Part shown: one piece after another, positions 10,901 through 23,248 of the stretch | Layout of the letters: the number at the start of each line of letters is the position of its first letter | How positions within the stretch are numbered: position 1 is the first letter of the stretch | NCBI RefSeq assembly: GCF_000003195.3 | Contig: NC_012876.2 | Span: 59,886,407 to 59,950,406 of the forward strand | From: Sorghum bicolor | Lineage: Eukaryota > Streptophyta > Magnoliopsida > Poales > Poaceae | Direction of reading: 5' to 3' | Length of the DNA stretch: 64,000 nt | Position numbers and translations under genes: made by a program | The notes under the pieces: model-generated | Databases searched by the model: none | Seen by the model: only the letters and a program-made list of their open reading frames with translations | Told to the model about the DNA's origin: nothing

Positions 10901-13900
10901 TGTGAGTTGTGTAGTCAATGTATGTTTGTGGGTCTAAACTGATTTTCATGAAAAATGAAACCTGAGTTTTTTCTAGAGTTATGTTGATTCTATGATATGC
11001 TAATTGTGCTATGCATCAAACGTTGAAGTTTTTAAGGCTACAGCTATATTTCTACAGAGACTTCTGTTGATCAGCCTTTCTTCTATAGGTTGGAGATATG
11101 AATGTCATAAAGATGCTCCTGATGGGGAATGTTGATGTCAATGAAGCCGACTCTGAAGGAAACACAGCACTTCACTGGTGCCTTAGTGGTGCCTCATATA
11201 CCAAGGAGCCAAGGTGCACATCTTAGAAATTACATTTTCCAATCCATTGAACCATAAGCTAGTTGTTTTCTTACATCTTAGTTTTTTCTGTCATTGTGCA
11301 GGATTGTGTGGCTTCTGCTCAAGAATGGCGCAAGAGTTTTCCAGTGGAACAAATTAGGGCTCACACCAGTACACAGCGCTGCAGCTAAGGGCAATTACAA
11401 AGCTCTTCAGGTATCCACTTGCTACTTACTTTCCTAATTACTCTGTTGTGAGTTATGAGAGTGACTAATTGGTTTTATTTTTCTTTGCTTCAAAGTCACT
11501 TCTGCTTCATGCCCAAGATTGTGTTGATATACCTACCAAGACCAAAGAAACCCCATTGTTCTTTGCAGTGAACAATGGTTTTGTGGATTGTGCAAAACTT
11601 CTTTTGTGCTTTGGGGCTGATACCAAAGCCCGGAACCTGAGGTGCGTAGATCTTCAGAGGACAGTCAAGTAATTGAATAAAAGAATGAGTTGCGAAATGA
11701 AAATAGAAAAGAGTGATTTAGTCTATAGTCTGATGTACTTAACAAGGATATGCGATTATTTTACATGAACAGAAAGCAAAGACCAATTGATGTGGCAACA
11801 TCCCAGGACATGCGTTTCATTCTTAGCTCTGCAAATGTGTTACCATGTAAGTTACATACCGACGTCTGCTTCCATTTCTTTCTTGTAGTTTATTTTATCT
11901 CTGCAGCTGTAATGGACAAGTCAGGACTTCACTTTGATGGAAGCAATTTAATTAATTAAATTGCATATAGATTGGTTACATTTCTGTTGGTATTACTAAA
12001 TAACTTTGGACATCTAGAAATTTCCATTTTAACAGAAATGTGTTCTATCTTCAGGGAACCATAGCTCACCTCAACAGAATCGTGTGATGAGAAAGAAAAT
12101 TTACAAAGAGCTTCTTGGTGATAAATTTGATGATCATGATAAGGATTACTGTGATGATAAGTATGTCTGTTATACACTACAAGATATTACTTTATAACAG
12201 CTACTCTACATGATTAATTGAATTAACGTCTTTACTTCTCACCTGTAATTGCTTTGAATTTTGCTGCAGCTATACTGGGTTTAAGACATCAGTAGGCCAA
12301 TATGATTTTCGGTCCAGTAATCATTCTGCACAAGGGCTTAAGAGTAAAAGCCAATATGTTCCAAAACAAGCACAAGGTTCAAAGTTTGTGCCTCGGGTAA
12401 GTTAAGCATACATCCCTTTATCTGCCTGAATTTAATTCCTTCACATCAAAGGAAATACAACGGTCAGAGTTTTGTGGATTTTGTTTGAAGATGACTTTTA
12501 ACAGCTTCCATGACCCATTGTTATATAATTTCCATTTCAAAACTTAAGTTATAATTGACATTAACTGGTCAGTTAATCTGACATGCATAACATGAAATTT
12601 TCTAGGCTAAGGCATCATCGAGTGGAGCTTCTACCGCCACTGCTGCAAAAGTTCCTGCAACTCCTGTTAGTTTTGTCATATTTGATGTAGTTATTTTTGT
12701 ATTTCTGTGGTGGTGTTCTTCAGGGTTGCAGTTTTTTGAAATAATCTTCAGGGTTGCAATGAAGAAGCACTTGAGCTGTAAAACAGAATTGCATTCCAAA
12801 TCTGATCTGTCTTGTGCGGGATATGAATTGGCATATCATTAGTGTTCTCATGTGTAATATGACTCATACATGTTTATTGGTATACTTCGGGATATGAATT
12901 AGCAGATTTAGTTCTGTCTATGATTTCAGTCACCAAATGTACATAAAGGCAAAAAGAAAAAGTGGGATCAATGATAAAATTTAATCTCTTTTGGGTAGTT
13001 GTGTCTGAGCATTACCATATATGTGCATAATCAATTTAAGTTGTTTTACATACAAAATGGCCAAGTATGTGCAGTATAATAGTTGTGATGAAATGATATC
13101 TTGTATTTTATTTTGGATTTATTGTTACCAACTGTTTTCTGATATTTTGATCTGTTATTAACTTTGCAATAGGGCCACCCTGCTGCCCCTGTGGTCCCTG
13201 CTACATCAGTTGCAAGAACACCTACACAAGCTCCTGTTGCCACAGCTGAAACGTGGGCCATCTTTCCCCCTTCATCTTTTGTGGTGACCCTATGGCTTCT
13301 CTTATGCCATTGTTACTGTCTTCCACAGGGCACCTCCAAGTGCACAGCCTCAGGCTGCTCCTGCTGCTACGCTTGCTGCATCGTAAGCTCCAGAACCTTT
13401 ATAATCACTGCTTTGAAATATCCATTAATATCTTTTGGTTCTAGAAATAAAGAACAAGCTTTCATTCCACTTCTGTGTTCTTTTCTGTTTGTGCAAGACT
13501 GATCAGGGAATTATATCATACGCTTCATTAAGGATCTTTTATAAACTGGGAACAAATATATTACCATTCTATAAGCCTGTGCACCTTGGACATTTTTTGT
13601 TAAGTTGTGGTGTAGTACACGTTTTGGTTGGTATAATTTAAAATAGAACATTATAACCTTGTGATGACAAGTATTTATATATAGGGAGCATATATGGTGA
13701 AAAACTCTATCTAATTTTTTTTCAAAAATCTTGGAAAATCCACCATTTATAGATAAAGTTATTGTATGGTGTCACACAAAATTTCAAGTCCACACATCAC
13801 ACCACCATTTGAGAGATACAAATATAGTAAATTCAGGTCGAGGCATAATAAACTAACCTATATTATTTTCCCTGTTCATATTTATCAAACAGTTGGTTCT

Positions 13901-16900
13901 TGTATCCTGCAAATGGGATATGATTTTTGAGACCTAGGAATTATTTTTGACAATCTGATCCCTTATTTATATGTATATATAAAGGTTATTTCTTCTTATT
14001 TATATATTATTATATTGTAGACACCACATAGGATGGCTCATGCTTATCGGTTCTTGCAAGCCTACATCAAAAGTTCTCTTTATTTCTTGTTGTTCTATCG
14101 TAGTATAGTACATTAATCCTGCTCTTTCATGTGCCTGTTCTACAGTGGTGATGCTGATGTGTACAGTCAGGCAGCTTCAAACCTTGTATCTGGCAACAAT
14201 CTGGAACAGATTATCCAACAAATTCTTGACATGGGTGGTGGTACCTGGGAACGTGATACAGTTGTCCGTGCTCTACGTGCTGCATATAATAACCCTGAGA
14301 GAGCTATAGACTACCTATATTCTGTAAGTTTCATGCTAATCAATTGTTTTACCAATGCATTGCAGCTTCATCCTTCTTCTGATGTGTTCAATTGTTTCTT
14401 TCATTTTCTCTAAAACCTGCTCAATACTTTTTCTGGTATATTGTTATATGTGAATGAAAAGGTAAATGTCTTATTGTAAAAAAAAACATCAAACTTTGCA
14501 GGGGACAGCAATTATATTTTACTTAAAGGAAAATATGCTTAACACCTTTAGGATACTTAAGTTTTTTACTCGTGCAAAGGATTGCATACAAATTGTCACT
14601 GAATTGATCTGGCTTTCCTGGTAGGGAATTCCTGTGAATGTGGAGACTCCTCCTGTTGCTGGAGCACCTGCTGGTGGCCAACAAACAAATCAGCAGGCCC
14701 CATCACCTGCTCAGCCAGCAGTTGCATCACCAGTGCAGCCATCCGCTGCCTCTGCACGGCCCGATGCAAATCCTCTGATCCTTTTTCCTCAGGTATGTGC
14801 TGTCAGAATAGGCATGGACTTTAAATGTTTGGACCTTTTTTTTTTCACTGTGTGAACTGTTATACTCTTTTAGAAACTATTCACCTATCCATACATATTA
14901 TGTTTGTGACATGACTGCCATGAAAGGAAATGCCATCTTAACACTTTTCCTGCAATATGGATTACATCTATTATTTAGCTGTTTGTGTTGCTGAGTTGCA
15001 GCCTTGCAGGCTATTGCATGTATGATCAGACAATGATAGATGTAATCCATATTGTAAAAGTACTATGATCATACATGCAGTGATAACCAGGCTGCAGGGT
15101 GTAATTGTCAGACAATAGATAACCATTGTACTTTTACATTGCGCCTCTGCTTTATTAGTATAGTTTTACATTACTTATGAAGTTATTCTTGAGGCCTCAG
15201 GACTTGTTTCTAATTTCTAGTGCCAGACACTAATCCTAAATACAAATTTTATTTTAACCTGGTAATCCTAAATTCTAGATGCAGCTACTATTCTGCTTGT
15301 AAACTCAATTTTCAAATTTTTATGGAATAGTGTAGCTTTGCCTTTAGTTTTATGTGCTTCTATGACGTAATTTGAGAGGATCTATGAGTGGATACTTACT
15401 TTTTTTTGTTCAGTTTGCTTCTTATGCATACATTCCTATATCTGTGAATACTTACTTTTAATTAGTCTTATTATAGCAACTGATTGAGTCACTATTACAA
15501 ACTCAGTTAGCTTTATTAACTCGTAGGTCAATCTCCATTTCTGCGGACGTAAAATCCGAACATCTCTTCTACCTGGTCTCTCCATTGTGAAGCTTGTTCA
15601 GCTTGCTCTATTGGAGAACAATATCAGAACAACAGATTTTTATTTACTGTTAAATGGAAGACTCTTGGATGAGCATGTGACTGTTAATGACATTCCGGCA
15701 GAATCAAATATCCAAGTCCGTCCAAGAGTTCGAGGCGGAGTGTGAGTTTTTTTACATTTAGCAACTAAAATTCCTCACTATTTGGCTGACAAGTTTTTGG
15801 TAGGCTGTTTTTGGTATTCCATAACTTGAAAAACTTGGATGTCTATTTTATTTGCAGGGATGAAGTCCATGAGACCACTTACAGAAGTATCGATACTGTG
15901 ATCAACAAAAGGGGGCATGAGAAGATGTTTAGAAGAGTCATTATTCCGAAGCAATTGGGAAAGCGTTATGCTTGTTTGTTATCACCCTTCTCACAGTACA
16001 TTTTATTTGGTATCTTACGTTGTGTTTGTCGGGAAGCACACCAGTTTGGCAAGTGTTACAACGGAGCATTTACTTTAGCTGATTTTATGATTTCAAAAAA
16101 AGGTCACATTAAGATGAGCTCTTCAGTTTTCTTGGACAATTACACCCCTCAGGGAGGTGAAGCTGACTATAGGCAGTTATATAGGATATTACTGGTATTT
16201 GTTGACGCAGAGCGGGGACTTGTGCCTCTCTACTTTGCTCACCTCCTCGACACGCTGCGCAGTACTAATGAGCTTAATCGGCGTGATCCAGATTCCATCA
16301 CTTTTTTGCTAAATCACCCGAGCCTTCTAACTTATGCAGAAAGACATCGGCTCTTTTGTTTGATTGACCAGATGATTCTTAAGTTACCTAGGGAAGAGAA
16401 AGAGAAAGTATTTAAAAAGGTGAATTCAATTCCTGGGTATTCTAAGTGGGATAGCAATTTTGAAGTCATGAAAGAATTTAATAGGGTAAGTATTTTTGTG
16501 TTCAGTCTATGTTCCTTAGGTTAAATTTGTATTTAACACCATTTTTCAGGTGTACAATTTCCCTTCTGGCAAAGGCATACATAGATATGCAGGTTCTGGA
16601 TTGAATACTACGATCCACTTTTGTCGCAATTACTTGAGCCACCCAGAAGATTGGGTCAGTATATGCATATGTACCTTTATTAGTAGTTGTATGCTAGACA
16701 TTGTGTCATTTGTTGTGTGTCTCAGCCATGTGTACATGTAGTTGTGTACTAGTGTACTGACTTTGTTTCTGTCAGGTGTCAATACTATTTGCTGAGGTGG
16801 CTATATCTCTGCTTGTAGAAGATATGCTGGCCAAAGTCATAAAAGAGTTGTTAGATTATCAGCCTCCAGTCTATGTTGGTACATGGGATCTAATCGGATT

Positions 16901-17039
16901 GTAAGGACAATTTCCATCACTGATGTTGTTTGTGTGTAAGAAGTTGTATTAATAATCTTGTTATATTTGTAGGATTGCCAATGTAAGGGCGGATACAGGC
17001 ACAATGTTAAATCAGGATGGTGCTGCTTACTCAGACTGA
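7946..17039 (+). CDS. Ankyrin-UBA-ubiquitin-like-KEN protein (RNase L-like architecture), 20 exons, 1079 aa
   Basis: Exons: 7946-7954, 9642-10090, 10197-10260, 10376-10726, 11089-11213, 11302-11410, 11496-11641, 11773-11846, 12055-12160, 12270-12396, 12606-12665, 13173-13252, 13329-13382, 14146-14323, 14625-14792, 15527-15741, 15858-16485, 16550-16654, 16776-16900, 16973-17039. All junctions are GT-AG and the sum is 3240 nt with phase kept throughout. Seen: ankyrin-type repeats at residues ~70-135 and ~290-430 ([34 protein letters not shown]); a RAD23-like UBA ~598-640 ([26 protein letters not shown]) in Pro/Ala-rich linkers; a ubiquitin-like fold 701-771 ending VRGG; a kinase C-lobe-like stretch 773-920 lacking HRD and DFG; and a KEN-like domain ~920-1060. 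In the last, W969, R1007 and H1012 match the RNase L/IRE1 nuclease pattern, while the Asp position is T1001. Inference: a regulated endoribonuclease or pseudonuclease linked to ubiquitin signalling. The ligand and substrate are unknown. A stop at 16902 would end an unspliced variant. Confidence 0.82.
7955..9641 (+). other. Long first intron of the ankyrin-KEN gene
   Basis: The donor GAG|GTGAGC follows a nine-base coding mini-exon (Met-Gly-Glu) and the acceptor is TTCGCAG at 9635-9641. The intron is T-rich with many pyrimidine runs and holds a TAC microsatellite near 9002-9028. Long ORFs on both strands here (for example 8009-8722) are GC-driven and have no domain. A long 5' intron is common in grass genes and can enhance expression. 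The alternative start, Met18 in exon 2, would place this intron in the 5' UTR. Confidence 0.65.
14953..15079. repeat. Interleaved inverted repeats in intron 15
   Basis: Arm A (14953-14971) pairs perfectly with A' (15036-15054) over 19 bp. Arm B (15015-15028) pairs perfectly with B' (15066-15079) over 14 bp. The order is A-B-A'-B', so the two stems overlap rather than nest. Confidence 0.7.
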
Positions 17040-17660
17040 CAGAGTAAGTCGGTTATCTTGTGATCTTGTAACACTATTTTGCATGTCAATAAAAAGTGGA
17101 GGGCAGAAAATAAAAATTTATCTAGAATTAGAAATTTTTGTATATTTACATTAAGGAATGTGGCTTTATTGACAACGGGTACAATGGTCCAATCTATATT
17201 CTATAACAAGACTCTGTACCATGTTCTCATGATCACACCTGTTTGTCAATTGCTGAGTCTAAACTTCCCAATGAACTGGAATACTTTTGTTGCTCATGTC
17301 ATTTTGGTATTGTGGTGATTTGCGCTTCTTTGGTGGGACTTATAGAGGCGAATTGCAACTAGTAGAGTGTGCTCCTGCCATCGTCTTATAGCATGTCCTT
17401 CTGAGAATCAAATTCTATACCTTTGTTAAATGCCATTGTTTTTGTGGTATCTACACTGTCACTACATAACTGAATATTGTCCCATTGATCTGCAGATTAA
17501 TGGCTCCCTGGCTCGGAGGGCCATCAAGGACTTGATGGCAGTGTGATGTCATCCCGATGGTCTCAGTGCACTCAAGGCAGCAGGTCTACACCAGGGCAAC
17601 CAATACCTAAGGATGGGGAAGAGGTGTAATGCCTTTGTTTTCCCTCTCTGTAGGAGGAGG
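17040..17660 (+). other. 3' UTR of the ankyrin-KEN gene with one intron
   Basis: After the TGA at 17037-17039 there is a donor (GTAAGT at 17044) and an acceptor (TGCAG ending 17495). A 3' UTR exon with no long ORF follows. The polyadenylation site could not be placed with confidence. Confidence 0.4.
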
Positions 17661-18367
17661 TCTTCAACTTTAGAACAGTTGTCATCTTTGTCAAGTGTTT
17701 GCTAATGTTATGTTACCTGTGATGAGTATCTAATGTGGCTGAAACATTTCAGAGATTGAGTATTAGTTGGGTACTGTGGTTTGCCTATTATAAATATTAC
17801 CCGGCCTTAATAGCTTTTTGTCTGATCCGTGATGACTCGATGCTTCAGTCCAAACTCCAAACTACTGTACCTTGAGTCCAAGCAACCATCTGCATGGAGT
17901 TATAAACTGTTACAATTGAATACACACAATGACACAAACCATTTTTTGTCCATTTGATGTTCATTTTTATTGGGGTGGTGAAATATTCATTTCTCATGCA
18001 GCTTATTGCCTACTTGCACTTGCATCTGATAGCTCCTTAAATGTTTCGACTTTAGGTTCCATTCTGTACATGGAGCATCTTTTTTGTAGGATGGCACAAA
18101 TTAGCATGCCACTAAAATAGCTTGCTCCAAGAGAATTATGGACGCAAGTGTTACAGTGCACTATTGCAACTGTTTGTTGTCACATGTCCACCTGATTTTT
18201 TAGATGACTATGCATACTGATTTCCCTTCTATTTTGCTATGGTTCGGTCCATAAGGCTATGCTCACAGGTTCCAATTCCATACTGATTTCCCCTCTGTTT
18301 TGCTATGATTTGGTCCATAAGGCTATGCTCCCAGCAACTCTGCATTGTTTATAGTTGATTTTTATTT
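17661..18367. other. Intergenic stretch downstream of the ankyrin-KEN gene
   Basis: No credible gene. Apart from the 66 bp tandem duplication I see only AT-rich flank. The copia element has inserted at its right edge. Confidence 0.4.
18213..18333. repeat. Two-copy tandem duplication, period 66 bp
   Basis: CATACTGATTTCCC and then the block ending GGTCCATAAGGCTATGCTC occur at 18213 and again at 18279 with a few substitutions. It lies between the end of the ankyrin-KEN gene and the copia insertion. Confidence 0.75.
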
Positions 18368-18480
18368 TGTTGTATTTGGGGGAAAAGCTCTGTCTCTCTG
18401 TTTCCAGAGCAGAGGCTCTCTATTTCTTCTTCTCTCCTTTTACATATAAGTCCCTTTACATTTCATTATTCACACCAACA
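18368..18480 (-). repeat. 3' LTR of the copia element
   Basis: This 113 bp copy matches 23249-23363 except for one missing CT dinucleotide in the CTCTCTGTCTCTCTG tract. The termini are TGTTG and CAACA. Confidence 0.92.
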
Positions 18481-18487
18481 CTCCCCC

Positions 18488-21400
18488 TCAAGATGGGCTA
18501 AAGATATCTAACATGTCCATCTTGCTACAACTCAACTCGACTTCACTAGGTTCTAAACCTTTTGTAAAACAGTCTGCTAGTTGACTACGCGATTTTACAT
18601 ACTTTAACTTTAGGACTCCACTATCTAGCTTCTCCTTGATGAAGAATCTATCAATCTCCACATGCTTGGTGCGGTCAAACTGGACCGGATTGTTTGCAAT
18701 ATTGATTGCAGCAATATTATCACAATGAAGCATCATTGTCTCATTTCTTAACACTCGTAGTTCCTTAAGCAAGCCTTTTAACCACAACATCTCACACAAG
18801 CTCAATGCCGTTGCTCTATATTCAGCCTCCGCAGTAGACCGAGCCACAACTGCTTGCTTCTGGCTCCTCCATGAGACAAGATTGCCTCCCACAAACACAC
18901 AATACCCAAAGGTAGACCTCCTATCATCTTTGCTACTTGCCCAATCAGCATCACAATAGCCCTCCAAATCAAGGTGACCATTCTTCTTGAACCATAACCC
19001 TCTTCCAGGGGTTCCCTTCAGGTACCTCAAGATCCTGTAAACAACCTCCATATGTCCTGTTCTTGGATCATGCATATATCTGCTCACCACACTCACTGCA
19101 TAGGAAATATCAGGCCTTGTATGACACAGGTATATCAGTCTTCCCACCAATCTCTGATATGTCTCTTTGTTCACAGAATCTCCACACTCGGCACTGATCT
19201 GATGGTTTTTATCAATAGGAGTACTACACGGCCGACATCCAAGCATGCCCGTTTCAGTCAACAGATCAAGGACATATTTTCTTTGAGAGAGAACTATCCC
19301 CTTAGGTGACCTCGCAATCTCAATCCCAAGAAAATACCTTAGTGGTCCAAGATCCTTTACTTCAAAGGCTTTTCCCAAATTCTCCTTCAAACACCTGATT
19401 TCCTCCACATCATCTCCTGTAATCACAATATCATCCACATATACTGCCATAATGGTGACAAATGTTCCTCTATGCTTGTAGAAGACCGTATGATCACCAT
19501 TACATTGAGTGTAGCCCATACCACATACTGCTCTCCTAAACCTATCAAACCATGCCCATGGTGATTGCTTTAGTCCATAAAGTGACTTTTTAAGTCTGCA
19601 CACTTTCCCAACAGTTTGACTATTGGCAAACCCCGGTAGGATTTCCGTATAAACTTCTTCTTGTAAGTCACCATGAAGAAATGCATTCTTCACATCCATC
19701 TGATGTAGAGGCCAACCAAAGTTAACTGCACAGGAGATTAAGGTCCTAACAGTACCCATCTTTGTCACAGGAGCAAAGGTCTCATCATAATCAATGCCAT
19801 AGGTTTGACTATAACCTTTTGCAACCAGCCTTGCCTTATACCTATCCACCTCCCCTTTTGGGTTTTGCTTCACGGTGAAGACCCACTTGCAGCCTACAGC
19901 TCTTTTTCCTTTTGGAAGTGGGACCAATTCCCACGTCTTGTTCTTCTGAAGAGCATGCATCTCTTCTCTCATTGCTGCACTCCAGTTAGGATCCTGTTTT
20001 GCACACCTCCAGTCCCTTGGAATAGGCACTGTTTGTAAAGATGCAACAAATGCTCTATATGAAGGTGAAAGACGAGAGTACGAGAGGAAGTTGGCAATGT
20101 CATGATCTGTACTAGGATGCTCAAAACCATAGCGAACAAGAGGTTTTCCAAAATTAGACCTAGTATCCCTACGTTGTGCAAGAGGTAACTCTACATGTTC
20201 AAGGTTAGAGGGGACATTACCGCTTGGTGGAGAGAGGTCCGAGGAGAGATTTGGGACTGGTGTAGCAATTTGTTGTGGTTGTGGTGCATTGATTTTCTCC
20301 CCCTGACTCCTAAACCGTTTCCTCTGGTACACTATTATCTCTTTTGCAACTGTTTGCTCTCCCTGACTACCAGACTGTCTTCTCTGGTACACTGTTGGCT
20401 CCTTTACAATCACCTCTTCGTTGTGTACATCATTTGTCTCCTCATTCCTAGCGCCAACTACCTCCCCCTCGTTCCCATCACCAATTATGCCTTCACCTTC
20501 ACCATTATCATCCCTCATATCCACATCATCATCTCTTTTCTCCCCCTAACTAACTTCAGGCATATCCATTGGACACGGGATAGTACCAACAATGACTTCC
20601 TGTTGATTCTCCCCCTCTCTACGGTCACCCTCGATGACTGGAGAGAATTCCTCCAAGAACAGGTGAAGATCGCATGGTTTTGTATAGTATGGTTCAGACT
20701 CCCTGAATGTCACATCCATACTCACAAACAATTTCTTTCCAACAGGGTCCCAACATTTGTAACCCTTTTGTGTAGAAGAATATCCAACAAAAATACACTT
20801 CACCGCTTGAGGATCCAACTTTCCAACTGACGGCCTATGATCCCTCACAAAGCAAACACAACCAAATACCTTTGGGGGTACTTTAAATTCATGTTGCTCC
20901 AGCAACAGCTCTGCAGGTGACGCCATACCAAGAATCCTAGATGGCATACGATTGATCAAATATGCCGCTGTTAGCACCGCTTCACTCCAAAGATATTTGG
21001 GCACATGCATTTGAAACATCATTGACCTTGCCACCTCTAACAAGTGTCGATTCTTTCTCTCCGCTACACCATTTTGAGATGGAGTGTCAGGACAAGTAGT
21101 TTGATGTATAATCCCATGCTCCGAGAGATACGCCTCAAAAACATTGTTCACATATTTCTTTCCATTATCAGTTCGGGTAATCCGAATTCTAGCATCAAAC
21201 TGATTTGCAACTAACTTATGGAAGTCCTGGAAACACCGAAGGACCTCATGTTTACCCCGAAGCATGTAAACCCATGTCATACGACTATAGCAATCAATAA
21301 AGGTGATAAACTACTTAAATCCACTCACAGATGTAACTGAGCAGGGACCCCAAACATCAGAGTGTACTACCATAAATGGTTCACAACTCCGGAGGCCAAT

Positions 21401-22681
21401 ACTAGGATAAGTTGTCCTTGTATGCTTCCCAAGTTCACAAGCATCACACACAAGTTTCTTTATGTCCACATCTCTAAAAACTTCAGGATATAATTTATTC
21501 AAACTTCCAAAAGGTACATGTCCTAACCGGCGATGAAGCAAGTAGATCTCTCTCTCCTGTGTTCCAGTAGCTACTGCCAATGCTGACTGCTCCTGGTTGA
21601 TGAGCCACAACCCATTACGCCTGACTCCAGTCCCAATCACTCTCCCCGTCCTCTTCTCCTGAAAAATACAAGAATTTTCATCAAATGTAACAATGCATTT
21701 GAACTGATCAACAAGAGCACTAACTGAGAGGAGATTGACTGGGAAGGAAGGAACATGCAAAACAGAAGATAGATGAAGAGATGGAGTGCATTCTATAGAT
21801 CCTACACCATGAATGGGTTGAGAGGTACCATCAGCAGTTTGTATTGTTTCAGTATAAGAATGTGGAGTGTATGTTCTAAAAAAGCTAGATATGCCTATGA
21901 CATGCTTGGAAGCTCCTGAGTCAACAACCCACTCTATGTTATGCCTATATGTGGATGCAAGTGCCTGTGCCTGAGTACCTTTGCTCATATGGGCATAGTT
22001 GGCAAAGTTACCAAAATGACTGGTGGTGGCAATCAAAGGACCATCTGAAGTGGTTTTGGAATACCATTGCTCCCACTGCTTGACTTGCTCACCGGTCAAT
22101 GTGACCGATGGTAGAACTCCTGTGGTACTAGTAGTAACCTGAGAACCACTCTCCCAGATAACAACATTAGCATGAGGACCACCACGGCCTCTGCCACGAC
22201 ATCCTGCACGTCCTCCACCACGACCACCACGACCTCCTTGATCACCACGAGCACCACCACGACCTCCGCTTCTACCACCATAGCTCTTGGGAAGGGGACA
22301 ATTATAGCTCAAGTGTCCCTCCTCTCCACAATTGTAGCACTTTCTTTCCGCCACTGAGGTGTAGGCTGACTTTACAGGATTGTTACCACTCATCATTCTT
22401 AGTCTGCTCTCCTCAATAACCATGGCTGACACAGCCTCCTCTATGGTAGGTAAACTATCCTGGTGACAAAAAGCAGCCCTCCTACTCTCAAACTCAGGAT
22501 CTAAATTCTTCAGGAAATGAGTCACCCTCCTAGGACCAATCAGATTCATCTCCAACAGCCCCTGAATCATGGACCTCATCTCATTTCTTAACTCAGCTTT
22601 GGTAATTAGTGAATCATCTCCACCATTACCACCACTCTCATGCTCACTTGCTGCCTTCTTTGCATCCTCCATCGGATCCAT
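18488..22681 (-). pseudogene. Copia gag-pol, one frame with two in-frame TAG stops and a shortened gag
   Basis: The frame is open 22681-21311, 21280-20546 and 20524-18488, all in the same phase, separated by a TAG in the integrase core (after SGFK) and a TAG before the Asp-rich linker. Gag keeps CYNCGEEGHLSYNC (CCHC knuckle) and an RGG-rich tail. It jumps from GLLEMNLIG directly to RRVTHFLKNL, so most of the usual Gag core appears to be missing. Protease has VDSGASKH. Integrase has the HRRLGH and CDACELGK zinc site and the D, D, E motifs VHSDVWG, RTDNGKKY and NGVAERKNR. Reverse transcriptase has SLYGLKQSPWAW and YVDDIVITGDD. RNase H has YCDADWA and TAEAEYRA. It acts in virus-like particles in the cytoplasm when intact. 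Confidence 0.9.
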
Positions 22682-23248
22682 CTTCTCTTCAGATCAAGAC
22701 TCCCCAAACTCTCAAATCAGCACTAGCTTCCTTTCTGAATCCCACTTTATTCAACCAATCACACAGCAGTAACAGGCAATAGCACCTTCTTCTCAACTCC
22801 CACGGGAGCAGCACTATCACAGCTAGCTACTTCCACCACCAAATTGCTGCAGGCCAGCGAGCATCAAATCACTCAGCCAGCACCTACACACTGCCGCTTC
22901 TCCTCTTGCACACAGCCACCCGCAAGCACCTGCAATGGCCTGGGCCCTTCCTGCACAGACTGCCGACGGCCGCCCGCACGCTGCTCCTCCCCTGCTGCTC
23001 CGCTTCCTGCACAGATGGCCGACGGGCGCCCGCACGCTGCTCCCCGGCTCGCACCAAAGTCCACGCTCCCAGTCAGCTGCGCATACGTCGAGGCCCGCGT
23101 GCCACCGCACCGAGGCGCCCGCAGGCTGCTCCTCCTGCGCTGCTCACGTATGCGTCGCGCCTCCACTCCACCGATGCGCCGCCTCTCACAGCCACTCGAC
23201 GCGCGCCGCCGTCTCCAGAGGTAATCGAAACTCTAGCTGTGTATACCA
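22682..23248 (-). other. Copia 5' leader, GC-rich with an imperfect internal repeat
   Basis: This lies between the 5' LTR and gag. It holds two imperfect copies of a block reading CCTGCACAGA(C/T)(T/G)GCCGACG with a shared GCCCGCACGCTGCTCC end (near 22959 and 23006). ORFs in this region on either strand are composition-driven. Confidence 0.5.

Noticed and set aside
7946..14792. Reading 7946-12396 as an ankyrin gene and 12606-14792 as a separate RAD23 gene
   Set aside because: No stop, polyadenylation context or start lies between them; the RAD23-like part lacks its N- and C-terminal domains, and all junctions keep phase through to the KEN region.
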